Assembly: GCA_963682175.1 (NCBI GenBank) | Contig: OY821779.1 | Span: 384,501 to 448,500, forward strand | DNA length: 64,000 nucleotides | DNA from: Triglochin maritima | Lineage: Eukaryota > Streptophyta > Magnoliopsida > Alismatales > Juncaginaceae | Direction of reading: 5' to 3' | Made by a program: the position numbers and the translations under genes | In this document: positions 11,031 through 21,969 of the stretch, one piece after another | Layout of the letters: every line of letters starts with the position of its first letter | How positions within the stretch are numbered: the first letter of the stretch is position 1 | Notes under the pieces: model-generated | What the model saw: the letters and a program-made list of their open reading frames with translations, nothing else | Database searches by the model: none | What the model was told of the DNA's origin: nothing

Positions 11031-12787
11031 GTATATTATAGCTGTAATATGACGATAACAAATGTAATATCGTAGTGTTGTTTCAATAAAACTATGCAAA
11101 CCGTAATATTAGAAGAGTTTTACCTTATCAGTATGCAAATGTAATTTCCTGTTAATAATAATAAAAATCAAAACTGAATTCAAACCGTAAGGTAAACTGT
11201 TTAGCCGTAAAATAAAATATTTAGCCGTAAGATAAAATGTGTAGCCGTAAAATAAAGTGTAAAGCCGTAAGATAAACTGTTTCACCTTAATTATTATGCA
11301 AATTAAAAGACTCATGTAATCAAATTTCTTATCAGTACGCAAAATCAAAATGTAATATTAATTTGTGCGATTTAAGATACAATTGACTATACCCTTTATC
11401 AATTAAAAAAGTTGATGTCTGATAATGTGTAAGATGTAATGTGAATCTTAGATAATTGGAGATTTAATAGTATATTGTAGCTGTAATATGACGATAACAA
11501 ATGTAATATCGTAGTGCTGTTTCAATAAAACTATGCAAACCGTAATATTAGAAGAGTTTTACCTTATCAGTACGCAAATGTAATTTCCTGTAAATAATAA
11601 TAAAAATCAAAACTGAATTCAAACCGTAAGGTAAACTGTTTAGCCGTAAAATAAAATATTTAGCCGTAAGATAAAATGTGTAGCCGTAAAATAAAGTGTT
11701 TAGCCGTAAGATAAACTGTTTCACCTTAATTATTATGCAAATTAAAAGACTCATGTAATCAAATTTCTTATCAGTACGCAAAATCAAAATGTAATATTAA
11801 TTTGTGCGATTTAAGATACAATTGACTATACCCTTTATCAATTAAAAAAGTTGATATCTGATAATGTGTAAGATGTAATGTGAATCTTAGATAATTGGAG
11901 ATTTAATAGTATATTGTAGCTGTAATATGACGATAACAAATGTAATATCGTAGTGCTGTTTCAATAAAACTATGCAAACCGTAATATTAGAAGAGTTTTA
12001 CCTTATCAGTACGCAAATGTAATTTCCTGTTAATAATAATAAAAATCAAAACTGAATTCAAACCGTAAGGTAAACTGTTTAGCCGTAAAATAAAATATTT
12101 AGCCGTAAGATAAAATGTGTAGCCGTAAAATAAAGTGTTTAGCCGTAAGATAAACTGTTTCACCTTAATTATTATGCAAATTAAAAGACTCATGTAATCA
12201 AATTTCTTATCAGTACGCAAAATCAAAATGTAATATTAATTTGTGCGATTTAAGATACAATTGACTATACCCTTTATCAATTAAAAAAGTTGATATCTGA
12301 TAATGTGTAAGATGTAATGTGAATCTTAGATAATTGGAGATTTAATAGTATATTGTAGCTGTAATATGACGATAACAAATGTAATATCGTAGTGCTGTTT
12401 CAATAAAACTATGCAAACCGTAATATTAGAAGAGTTTTACCTTATCAGTACGCAAATGTAATTTCCTGTTAATAATAATAATAATCAAAACTGAATTCAA
12501 ACCGTAAGGTAAACTGTTTAGCCGTAAAATAAAATATTTAGCCGTAAGATAAAATGTGTAGCCGTAAAATAAAGTGTTTAGCCGTAAGATAAACTGTTTC
12601 ACCTTAATTATTATGCAAATTAAAAGACTCATGTAATCAAATTTCTTATCAGTACGCAAAATCAAAATGTAATATTAATTTGTGCGATTTAAGATACAAT
12701 TGACTATACCACTTACCAATTAAAAAAAATAATGTCTGATAATGTGTAAGATGTAATGTGAATCTTAGATAATTGGAGATTTTGAAA
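11031..12787. repeat. tandem array of four 439-bp repeats
   Basis: Four head-to-tail copies with an exact 439-bp period (equivalent positions 11109, 11548, 11987 and 12426), differing at only a few bases. Each unit holds four to five short internal repeats of the form TTTAGCCGTAAGATAAA plus several GTAATAT words. The array separates the 3' ends of the transposase and protease genes. The open frames of 79 codons seen once per unit on the minus strand are a by-product of the repeat, not genes. The near identity points to recent expansion or homogenisation. Confidence 0.92.
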
Positions 12788-12865
12788 AGTTTTAACAGGA
12801 AATGATGGAAACACAACATTTAATATGAAACTTTAAGAGTAGGGGTACTCATCTAAGCGTAGTAA

Positions 12866-13035
12866 TAATAACTTAAAAATTCATTCATATTAACAGTTGC
12901 AAGCAATTGTATTGTTGTACATTTCATAATTTTGTCCAATTCACATTTTTTTCCCAAGAATCTAATTATCCTGTATAATTGACATTCCATTTCACATTTC
13001 AAAATGTTGCACATGTTCCACGAAGTATGTACCCT
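12866..13035 (-). repeat. diverged duplicate of the 3' end of the Ulp1-like gene
   Basis: Aligns with about 13150-13310, the end of the protease gene and its downstream sequence. Shared words include CAGTTGCAAGCAATTGTA (one difference) and ACATGTTCCACGAAGTAT, the latter covering the last codons of the protease. It is non-coding now. Confidence 0.6.
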
Positions 13036-13282
13036 GGAAAAAGAAGCTGTAATATTATGTTGAAGATGTAAATTCAAGGAGCTGCTTTAATATTAGTCGG
13101 CAAAACGTAATATTAAAGGGGTGCTCGGCTAGGAATAAGTAATAGTAACTGTAAATATTCATCCATAAATACAACAGTTGCATGCAATTGTAATGTTGTA
13201 AATTTCAAAAAGTTTGTTCAATCCCAAATTTGTTTTGGAAATATTCTTTCATATTACAGAAGTAATACTTTTTTCTGAAAAT

Positions 13283-16200
13283 CTAATCACAACATGTTCC
13301 ACGAAGTATCATAGCAACGTATTCAGTACGAATCCGAGCCATATCTTCTTCTCCAAAATCAAAAACATATTTTCCTTCTGAGAGATATTCTGCAAACTTC
13401 AATACATACAAGCCACAATTCAAACTGGTGGGTGCTTGCTGGGGGCAAGGAACATGTTCTACTTTCCAAGTCTTCATATTATCAAAATTGTGTGTCATTT
13501 CAAAGTACTTAGCCACCCACCTAGACTGCAAAAATTAACATTTCAACTCAAAAACAAAGAAGCATATCAACTGAAAATAAGTAACAGTAAACAATAAATC
13601 CATGTGTAACGAAACTCAAGAACAGAAAAACATACCCACTGAAGAACTCTTGCTTTAACTCTAGCAGAATTACAAGAGTTGTACGATTGGAATCGACTTT
13701 GTTGAAAATTGATGACAAAAAGATGCCAGTGGCTACCCGTGTGCAAAATCATGAAATAGTAATTAACTATACCCATAATATAACTTGGACAATTGAAACA
13801 TTGACAAAGGTTTTTCTTCATTTCATCAGTAAGGACATCTGGACATGAATGCAACTTTATCTACATTGAAATTGGATCAAAAAAAGTTAGAACAACAAAT
13901 CGTTGAAGAAAGCAAAGGAAGAATATTAGAGAAACAATCCAACAAGGTAGAAGAAATAACCTGAGGGTAAACATAAGAGAATAGACAATATAAACCAGCA
14001 CGATCTGCAGCTTTAGCTTTAAGTTCCAGCAGCTCAAATGTCACTTCTAATACCTAAAAGGTGGGACAATTATCAATGGTTGAATAAAACAAGTGCAAAC
14101 ATTTAATTTCACTTACATCACCAGAAACCATTTTTCCATCCAACACATCAAGCAAATGTGATCCTATGCAAAACGTGTTTTTAGTTGTTCTGTAATTCCT
14201 TGCACTCCTGAAATTTAAAATAATTAAGGAATATGTAACATAACCCCAAAAAATTAAATAATGTTGATGATAGAATAATGTCAATATCTATCACCTAAAA
14301 CACTTACATATCTCTAGGATCACTTAGGAATTGATCAATACATGCTTTATCCTCCAAAGAAATTACTGAATATCCCAAATAGGTGGTAACGGCTATTAGT
14401 GAAACCTATAAATTAAGAATGAAAAATTAAATCACAGTAAACAAATATCCAATTAGGAATATAAATGTTTGTTTTTTCTAATAATAATAATAATCAAAAA
14501 TGAATTCAAACCGTAAGGTAAACAGTTAAGCAGTAAGATAAAATGTGTAGTCGTAAGATAACTGTTTAACCGTAATTATTTTGCAAATTAAAAGACTCAT
14601 GTAAACAATTTTTTTTTGTAAAGGTAGAGTTACATAATATTAAAAACCAGTAAAAAGAAGTGTTATATCAGACTATACCTTCTCATTTTCTAAAGTCTTC
14701 GATTCTTGTATTAGATTAACACCATCTTCTGGCAGAATTTTGGGTTTCCGATTAAGTCTCATTTTCACACGCCTTGTTAATGAACTTTCAGATGTATTCG
14801 CTGCCGTTTCTTTTCTCTTGTAGACTCTTTTGAAGGGAGGAGGTCCATGACACACATTCACATTATCACAAGAAACGTGGGTGGAAGTCATTTGGTCATT
14901 ACCAATGACAACATCAACCACATTAGACATATACAACTGTTGATCACCAATATCCATCTCCTCCACAGAATTGGTATTGACCTGTGAAATCTGAGAAAGC
15001 CCCAAGCTAAAAGTTGGCACATGCGACTTTGGTTGACCAGAATTTTTCTTCAAGGTAGAGAGTTCAGATTCCAAATCAGCAACTTTCTTCTTTAAGAACT
15101 TCAAGTCAGTATTCTCAGCTTCCAAAATACAGACTTTTTTATTTAACAACTGCACCTCCAAAATTAATTCATCATTTCTTTTCTTCAAATGTTGGGCTTC
15201 ATTGTCATCAACATGTACACCATCAGAACGATCATCTAGTTGCTCCCTTCTTTTTTTGGAATTCAACATCTTCTTTGTGGTTGCAACATTAACCAGAGGC
15301 AAATTTTGCTCATTTGGAAGAAGCTTGAAAAAATCATTTTCATCAACTAAGATGTTATACAAAATCTGCAGGTAGCATAACTTTGTTTACTCAATATTTG
15401 TATATCCCAAAAGTAAAGTTTGAAAATTACAAATGACAATTGCCATTCAAATGTTGATGACTATCCTGGTAAGCAAAAACGTATTATAATTTAACCAATA
15501 TTGCACAATTAGTATGAGTTTAATGCAACACACCATATCGTCAACCACACTAGTAAGGTCTTTTAGCTTTGGTTCAACAGGAGAAGCCCACTTCCTAATC
15601 GTTGGCTTCAATTCCGGAAAAAACTGGTTTAAACAAATTGATGTGCTCATACAACCATACCTGAAATATAGATAACCGAAATGAAAGTTAAATCTAAAAT
15701 ATATAATAGTGCATCTATCAAGGAATAAAAAATATAACCATTATTGAAACTACAAACCATAACGTCATAAGTTTAATATAATACAAAGTTGTAATATTAT
15801 ATCAATAACAGGAAAATAAATATCTTTGCCTTAACTCACGAATATTAATTAATTTTTAATAGATGCATGTAGCAATTTTGCCAAAATATAGATAATGTTA
15901 AATTTAGGTAATGTAAGAACATTCAAAGACATCAACAGTTGTACTATTGTTTGATGAAAAGGAAAAAACTAACCAGCAGTAATATGAAAATAAATTATAC
16001 CAAATTAAAGTAAAAATAAAAGTTAAGGTAATTACCATTAAACATATGCTTGATCCAAGAGCATAAGTGCTAACAGATTTCCTCTTCCCAGCCTTCTTGC
16101 TAATAATTTGATCACGTATGAGAGGTACCTTTTCCATTGTTAGGTTGTGAATAGCCTCGGACCAATTGTAAAATTTCAGGTTCTCTAATTTGTCAAAATT

Positions 16201-17324
16201 AGATAGTGCAGCTCGTGGAACATTAGACCCAGACTCAGGCAATAAAAAGGTAGAACACATCAACAAAATTAATAGTTTGACAAAATCATCAACAGAATCA
16301 GCATCATCCTTGCAATGTAACTCAATCATAAGTTGTTGAATTTTTGTGGTATTGAAGGTGAAGTTTTTTTCTTTACTGTATTTTGACTCTAAATAAGAGG
16401 TTTTCCCACTACCTCTTATCTTCACCTTTATGCCCGAAGCAGGTAAACCTAAAATAGCTGCAACATCTTCCACAGAAAAATCTAAGTTTACACCACCCAC
16501 ACAAAATCTGTTGGAGTCAACATGCCTACTGATTAAATCTTCAAGCAACCATCGATTAACATTCAAATTTGGAATATGAAGAAGTTTTCCAAAAGGGGTC
16601 ACTGACAGCCTTTTTAAGTGAGCTTCATTAGGTTTATATTTCTCCACAAACTCAACAAAAAACTTCACATAACATCTGTGGTTGACGCAATAGTTAACTG
16701 TAGCAAAATATTAAGAAATCAGAATTATAACCACAAACATACTAGAAAATTAAAGACTCATTAAAGCACCTGCAGATTTAGATGTTTGTAGATTTGAACT
16801 TTCACCATAATCTTTGCATTGCAAATTTACTGTACTCGCCAGATTGCCTAATACACCAAGATGTGTGAAAATTTCAGTGAGACATAATAATTTTTGAAAC
16901 TAGCATTAAATAGTTTTTTACTAGAACATTAAAATCTGTTAGACACATTTTATAACATGAACCAGAAAATCCAATTATATAACCATGACAAAGCTTCGAA
17001 ATTGAATAATAATAACTACCAATGTTTAAAAGAGAAAAATTAAACTACCAATAACAATTTAAAAACTATGTAAAAACCATATTCAAACGAATTCAACACA
17101 TGTTGAGATTAAGAAATCAGCAAACCTCTGTTTTTATAAGAAACATAGGTATTACCGATAATATATTAACAGAAGTTTGAAACAGGAAAATAGGAAGAAG
17201 ATTATTCAGCATGAAAACACAAAATAAACGACAAAATACCAAACAAGATCAAACACTCGTGTGTCCAATGGAATAAAAAATTAATACCTGTGGATTTAAC
17301 CGTTCCATCTCTCTTTTGTTCCAT
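13283..17324 (-). pseudogene. transposon-borne Ulp1-type (C48) cysteine protease gene, ten exons, one frameshift
   Basis: Exons by canonical splice sites: 17324-17288, 16847-16770, 16697-16036, 15660-15534, 15365-14679, 14405-14308, 14207-14117, 14053-13961, 13860-13636 and 13525-13283; all phases agree if one base is removed from exon 4, giving 779 residues. The N-terminal third (NHRCYVKFFVEF, ILGLPASG, WLYEHI) looks like the plant mobile/KI-type domain of transposon Ulp1 proteins. A Lys/Glu-rich coiled-coil and linker region follows in exon 5. The C-terminal peptidase has His668 (GSHWHLFVIN), Asn685 where Asp is usual (SYNS), Gln729 (PCPQQ) and Cys736 (LNCGLYVLKFAEYL). The single lesion is in an A6 run at 15618-15623 (T6 on the coding strand). 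The enzyme family removes SUMO or similar modifiers; the role in transposons is not established. Confidence 0.82.
14476..14610. repeat. diverged partial copy of the 439-bp repeat in a protease intron
   Basis: Between protease exons 5 and 6 lies a shortened copy of the array unit, including ATTCAAACCGTAAGGTAAAC, the GCCGTAAGATAAA-type subrepeats (as GTCGTAAGAT) and AAAAGACTCATGTAA. It is more diverged than the main array, so it probably left before the array was homogenised. Confidence 0.75.
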
Positions 17325-17801
17325 TTCGGTTTAACAGAGGCTTTCGGTTGGGAAGAATGAGAGGTATTGATGCGTGAGATATTTGTGTAAAATAGGGAGA
17401 GAAAAGATGGGATTCGGAAAATAATGGTTTCGGTGGAAAAGGATTAGGAAATGGAACGGTTTCAGACAGAATTTGTGTGGTGTAGAGAATAGAAAGGCTC
17501 GAAGGAGAAGATGGTGAGAATTTGGTGGAGGATTCGGGGATGATGGTTTCGGTGGAAAGGGTTTGGGAAAAGGGTTTCGGAAAGGGTTTGTGTAGAATAG
17601 GAGGAAGAAAATCTCGGAAAGAGGATGGTGACGGTTTCGATTTCGGTGGGGCTGAAAATCTTAGTTTCAAAAAAACCCTAAAAATAGTATGTACGAAAAA
17701 CCAATACTACCCTTCTGTCGTAAAAAAATAAACAGGACTTTAAGAATCGTTAGATTGGTTTTGGATGGTGGATGATCAAGGGGCTCACTTAAGCCTAATT
17801 A

Positions 17802-17820
17802 AGCCCAGGGCTCATTCTAA
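17802..17820 (-). repeat. right terminal inverted repeat core of the 11.2-kb element
   Basis: AGCCCAGGGCTCATTCTAA, the inverted partner of 6612-6630. It is followed by AATTTCTGT and a (TA)n run. Confidence 0.8.
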
Positions 17821-17823
17821 AAT

Positions 17824-17853
<30 letters not shown>

Positions 17854-17854
<1 letters not shown>

Positions 17855-18045
17855 CAGTAATTCTCTAGTGAGCTCAGATCAAATTAAGCTCCCACAATAT
17901 CCACCACTCATTTCAATGTGTAAGGTAGATTAAGAAAAAACGGTTATTCTAATGAATGGTGAGATTAACTGTAAATAAGATCAAATGGTGAGATTGTAAG
18001 AGGCTTAAATTAAATTTGATGAGCTCTGGGCTCACTAGAGCTTGA

Positions 18046-18049
<4 letters not shown>
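17854..18049 (-). mobile_element. TA-microsatellite MITE, copy 4
   Basis: About 196 bp, opposite in orientation to copies 1-3: begins ACAGTAATTCTCTAGTGAGC and ends GGCTCACTAGAGCTTGACCA. Internal sequence matches copies 1-3 in reverse. TA runs of about 24 and 36 bp flank it. Confidence 0.75.
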
Positions 18050-18085
<36 letters not shown>

Positions 18086-18088
<3 letters not shown>

Positions 18089-18293
18089 AGAATTCTCTAG
18101 TGAGTCCAAGACTTAATTTTTCTAAATTAAGCTCCCACAATATCCACATCTCATTTCAAATTTTAAGGTAGATTAAGAAAAAAACGGTTATGCTAATGAA
18201 TGGTGAGATTAACTATAAATAAGTTCCAATGGTGAGATTGTAGAGAGCTTAAACTAAATTTGATGAGTCTTAGGCCCACTAGAGCTTGACCAT
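18086..18293 (-). mobile_element. 208-bp TA-microsatellite MITE, copy 5
   Basis: Same orientation as copy 4, full 208-bp length, beginning ACAAGAATTCTCTAGTGAGT and ending in CTAGAGCTTGACCAT. It is the last member of the chain and is bounded by TA runs. Confidence 0.75.
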
Positions 18294-18999
18294 ATATATA
18301 TATATGGTTTAGAGCAACAACTGTCATGACCTAGGTCATCCTAGGTTATGCACACATTCTCTTTTTCTTTCTCTCTTTCTCACGTCATTATGACCAACTT
18401 TCTATATCTTAACTACTTACCAATTTACCATGACATAAGTCATCGCACAATCATTCCTACACATTATTAATTTCCTTATCAATTTTTATTCTATTCTAAA
18501 ATCATTTATATTTACCCAAAAAATTAATAATTTATTTGGAAAAACTAAAATACCAATAAATTTCGTATTTCCAAATTACATATATTTATTTTTATTTAAG
18601 CCCCTAATTATTAATAATTTACATATATTTGTTATCGTATATATTTTGCGATCAGTGCAATTTTGTCTCGTCGATCGCGAAATGTTTGAACTTAATTCTT
18701 TGTTCACAATCACTGACACAAGCTAGTGGATATATACGAGGCTTTGTTCAAATTCTTTAGCATAATTATGATATAATTTTGTGTTATTGCTCCTAGCAAA
18801 GCTTACACAGCACATAGTATACGCGTGACTAAGCATTAATTAAGCTTAGAACTAGAATCATTCGGATCTAGATTTTATATATTTTCTCACATTGTCACAT
18901 TTTTCATGAGTAGCTTATTCAGATTGATTGCTCAAATGCTTTCAATAACATGTACACGCAGTGATCGATGCAAAACACTAACAAAACCAAACAAAAATT
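18294..18999. other. AT-rich spacer
   Basis: No gene recognised. A short palindromic stretch (ATGACCTAGGTCAT near 18330) is visible. The right edge could be the 3' UTR of the small gene at 19.0-19.7 kb. Confidence 0.4.
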
Positions 19000-19720
19000 A
19001 ATGTAGCAACAGACTTGATGAGCAGAATGACATTTGAAATTCCTGAGATAAGCTTGTGCCTCAGTCGATCTTTCTTTTCGCGTTGCCTTGCGGTTTTCAT
19101 ATGCCTGCATGAGAATGTCGATGGACATATATATGGTTACGGTTTGTTTGTTTGTTCCATATGGTACAATATATTGCCCACTCTGTGTTGGTCTGACCCA
19201 CTTTTGAATCCTATATATCACAAAACACACGTATATATATATATATATGTCAATACAATTGGCAAATTATTGAGGTGCAGAAATATATACAAGAAATAAT
19301 TGATACCTGCAAATTATGGTTTCAGTTAATTTCAAGATAATTTGTAGGCTTGACATAAATGATTACTACCAGAACGAATGAATATTTGGAAAAGTTGCAC
19401 AAATCTATACAACACGTTCTTCATCATAGATATGTATATGATATAGATATTAGAGATAGACAAAAGCTAAGAAAAATAAATAAAACATGGCTCTATATGC
19501 CTGCCAAAATTAATTGGAACTCACATTTCTATCTATTCTGAACTGAACTACGAATAGTAACTTTTGACATCGATCTCTGTTTGTGGAACTAAAACAAATG
19601 TAAATGACCTCTATTTTTACATAAGAATTTAGCAACATTCGTGTATATATCTCTGATGTTTATTTTAGAACATCAAACATAGACATTAGAGCTTCTGAAG
19701 ACATAGATACTTACTCCCAT
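19000..19720 (-). pseudogene. copy A of a small unidentified gene family, probably frameshifted
   Basis: A two-codon first exon (ATG GGA|GTAAGT, 19720-19715) and a second exon from 19210 (acceptor ATATATAG|GATTC) repeat the layout of the copies near 27 and 34 kb. The shared core reads MSIDILMQAYENRKATRK, then in the next frame KDRLRHKLISGISNVILL. The family pattern is IDxLxExYExxxxTRKDRxRKK followed by a hydrophobic, Val/Ile-rich stretch. In this copy the core is split between two frames by one base in an A-rich run, and the exon-2 start phase also disagrees, so it is likely a pseudogene. I do not recognise the family. The A and C copies agree best in the TRKDR region. Confidence 0.45.
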
Positions 19721-21178
19721 AATAATGCAGTTGATCGCTGATCAAAAGCAATGAAGATAATGTTTGTGTGTGGTTTGTGTTCTTGGAATGTTGATGAATT
19801 GATAGACCTGAGTTTTTCTGTAGAAATATTCATTGTTAACTACTCACAACATACTTCGTGAATTGTGATGGACGTTGCATCTGAATTGACTTTTTTTTTG
19901 TATATTTATTTTTTAATATATAAGCATATTTAATATTTAATTTAAAAAACCCAGACTTGTAACTTGTTTGTGCTAGCCTAATCAAATTAAGGCTATGGTA
20001 GATGTTTAATCATATGCTATGATTGACGTTCTTTGTCTTTCTGTCATAGTAGGTGTGTGTAACATGAGTTCACATTAATGGATGATTTTGTTATATATGA
20101 TTTTTGACATTTTGTTATTAGTTGGGACTTGGGATTTCCCAGTTTTCAATATAATATGTACAATACCGAGTAGAATAGGACTAGTTGAACTCTGCACTTG
20201 CACAACAATTTTCTCATCATTAGAGTACAAAAAGAAGAATCATTATTTTGATTTAAAACCATAATGACAGATATAGAGCTGTTAGCTCAAGATAAAGCCA
20301 ACACATAAGAGACCAACTAAGCTTTTGCACCTGCAATATCTAACAATTGAGAATGTGCAATTTAAATCAATTTTTTCCCATATTCATCTTTCTTGAATTG
20401 AAACTATGTTTCAGGTGAACTTGGAATTATGAATTATCACACTGGTGGTAATCTACGCTCTTCATAAAATATGCAGGTACGTGGCTCGAACGGGGCGATA
20501 TTTTGAAATGTTTGTAGGTAAGTTTATTGTTTTGTTTTTTTTTGCAATTTGATCAAACACATTGGATTATCGAGTTGTGATAGTTAGATATTGGGCCTTC
20601 GCAATGACCATTTCAAGTGTGTAGACTTCGAGTTCTTTCGAAATACGACTTCAAGAATTTTCCACTATAGATGTATGTTTTCATGTGCAACCACTCACTA
20701 ATTCGTGTATAACTATTAAACTACCATAAAAAATGCATTGATGTGAAATTCTGATTGTACTTACAAGTGCTCATCTTCCAAACCTGTTCAACTGAACATG
20801 GTTGTATCATATCATGCTTACGAGTTAGGACAAGAAATCTGTGTGTTTGTTAAGAATATCTGCCTCCGAGAGATACTTTTGGCTTGCTGATCTGAAGTAA
20901 TGCCATGTGAGATTTATGGACACCAACTACGAGAATTTCCATTTGTTGTCTGGACGGCGAGTACAAGTATATTTAAATATATATGTGCTTTCGTACAAAC
21001 TAACTGAACTTGATAGGAAGGTTGTAAAACACAATGATTGTTCTACGTGGATATCCATGTCAGCCCTTACGTGGCCAAAGTATGAATGTTTTTTTGTTTT
21101 TTCTTCATGATGTTCACTCAAATCACATTAAATGCGTTTCAACTCAGCACGTTCTCTCTCTCCACTCAAATACAAATA
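19721..21178. other. spacer without recognised genes
   Basis: AT-rich sequence; short open frames (60-67 codons) show no family features. The first 100 bp may be the promoter and leader of the small gene copy to its left. Confidence 0.4.
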
Positions 21179-21460
21179 TGATGACACTCTTTCTTTCTTC
21201 TTCATTCTTTCTCTTCAGAATAAATCACCATTTCTAGCAAGATATTATGTCGAAGAAGCGTCTGATGCCGACTCCCAGGATTCTTCACAACGTAAGCAGC
21301 GTGAATGAGACGGTGCGAAGACTTCCCGATGTTCTTGTCAGCGTTAGCATCGTGAATGTGACGATCCGGTGGTGAAGACTTCGCACCACAACATCTTTGC
21401 TGCATTGTTGGAGTGCCCATGACAGAAAAAGAAGGAAGAAGAAATAAAGAGTGTCATCGA
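21179..21460. repeat. inverted repeat with TC-rich arms
   Basis: GATGACACTCTTTCTTTCTTC near 21180 pairs with its inverted counterpart near 21430-21458 (AAATAAAGAGTGTCATCG). The arms enclose one copy of the block that also makes up the hairpin at 21467-21716. Confidence 0.6.
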
Positions 21461-21466
21461 CCGCCC

Positions 21467-21716
21467 CATTCACGCTGCTTACGTTGTGAAGAACCCTGGG
21501 AGTCGGCATCAGACGCTTCTTCGAAATAATATCTTGCTCGAAATGGTGATTTATTCTGGAGAGAGGTACAACGCTCCGTGGTGAAGACTTACGTCTGTTC
21601 GGTTTATGTCGTACATCTCTCCGTAATAAATCACCATTTCGAGTAAGATATTACGTCGAAGAAGCGTCTGATGTCAACTCCCAAGGTTCTTCACAACGTA
21701 AGCAGCGTGAATGAGA
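21467..21716. repeat. long hairpin with about 105-bp arms
   Basis: The left arm (21467-21570: TTCACGCTGCTTACGTTGTG ... GGTGATTTATTCTGGAGAG) is the near-perfect reverse complement of the right arm (21611-21716), with a loop of about 40 bp. A third copy in the right-arm orientation lies at 21228-21312. A transcript would fold into a long duplex and could feed small-RNA production. Confidence 0.75.
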
Positions 21717-21969
21717 CGATCATGTTTAAGTCTTACATCTTCTTTCCGATTTACTGGGAAAATATATATTATCTTTGTAATTTGTGTGTGTTTGTATTGT
21801 TTGTTTGTGTGTGATTTTAAGGGAGAAGATATATTATTTTTGTAATTTTTGTGTGTTTGTGTTTGTGCTTGTATTGTTTGTTTGTCTTTGTGCTCTCATT
21901 GTATCTTATTGTGTAATAGTTATCATCAATAATATGTACCATCAATATCTTATTGTGCTCTCATTGTAT

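Larger units (their letters stand above)
6603..17829 (+). mobile_element. 11.2-kb Mutator-like element carrying FAR1-type transposase and Ulp1-type protease genes
   Basis: The ends are inverted copies of each other: TTAGAATGAGCCCTGAGCT at 6612-6630 and its partner (two differences at most) at 17802-17820, with looser similarity continuing to about 80 bp (GATC, CCATC and AATCTAA blocks in the same order). The left flank is a TA run followed by GA; the right flank is (TA)n. Inside are two convergent genes, a transposase (plus) and an Ulp1-like protease (minus), around a 4 x 439-bp tandem array. Mutator-like elements with captured or resident Ulp1-type genes (for example Kaonashi-type MULEs) are known in plants, as are microsatellite-targeting elements such as rice Micron. 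The left boundary is uncertain by about 10 bp. The structure suggests the formerly autonomous partner of the neighbouring MITEs. Confidence 0.8.

Noticed and set aside
11109..12665. Four identical-looking minus-strand open frames of 79 codons
   Set aside because: They recur once per 439-bp unit and have a low-complexity translation; they are a by-product of the tandem array.
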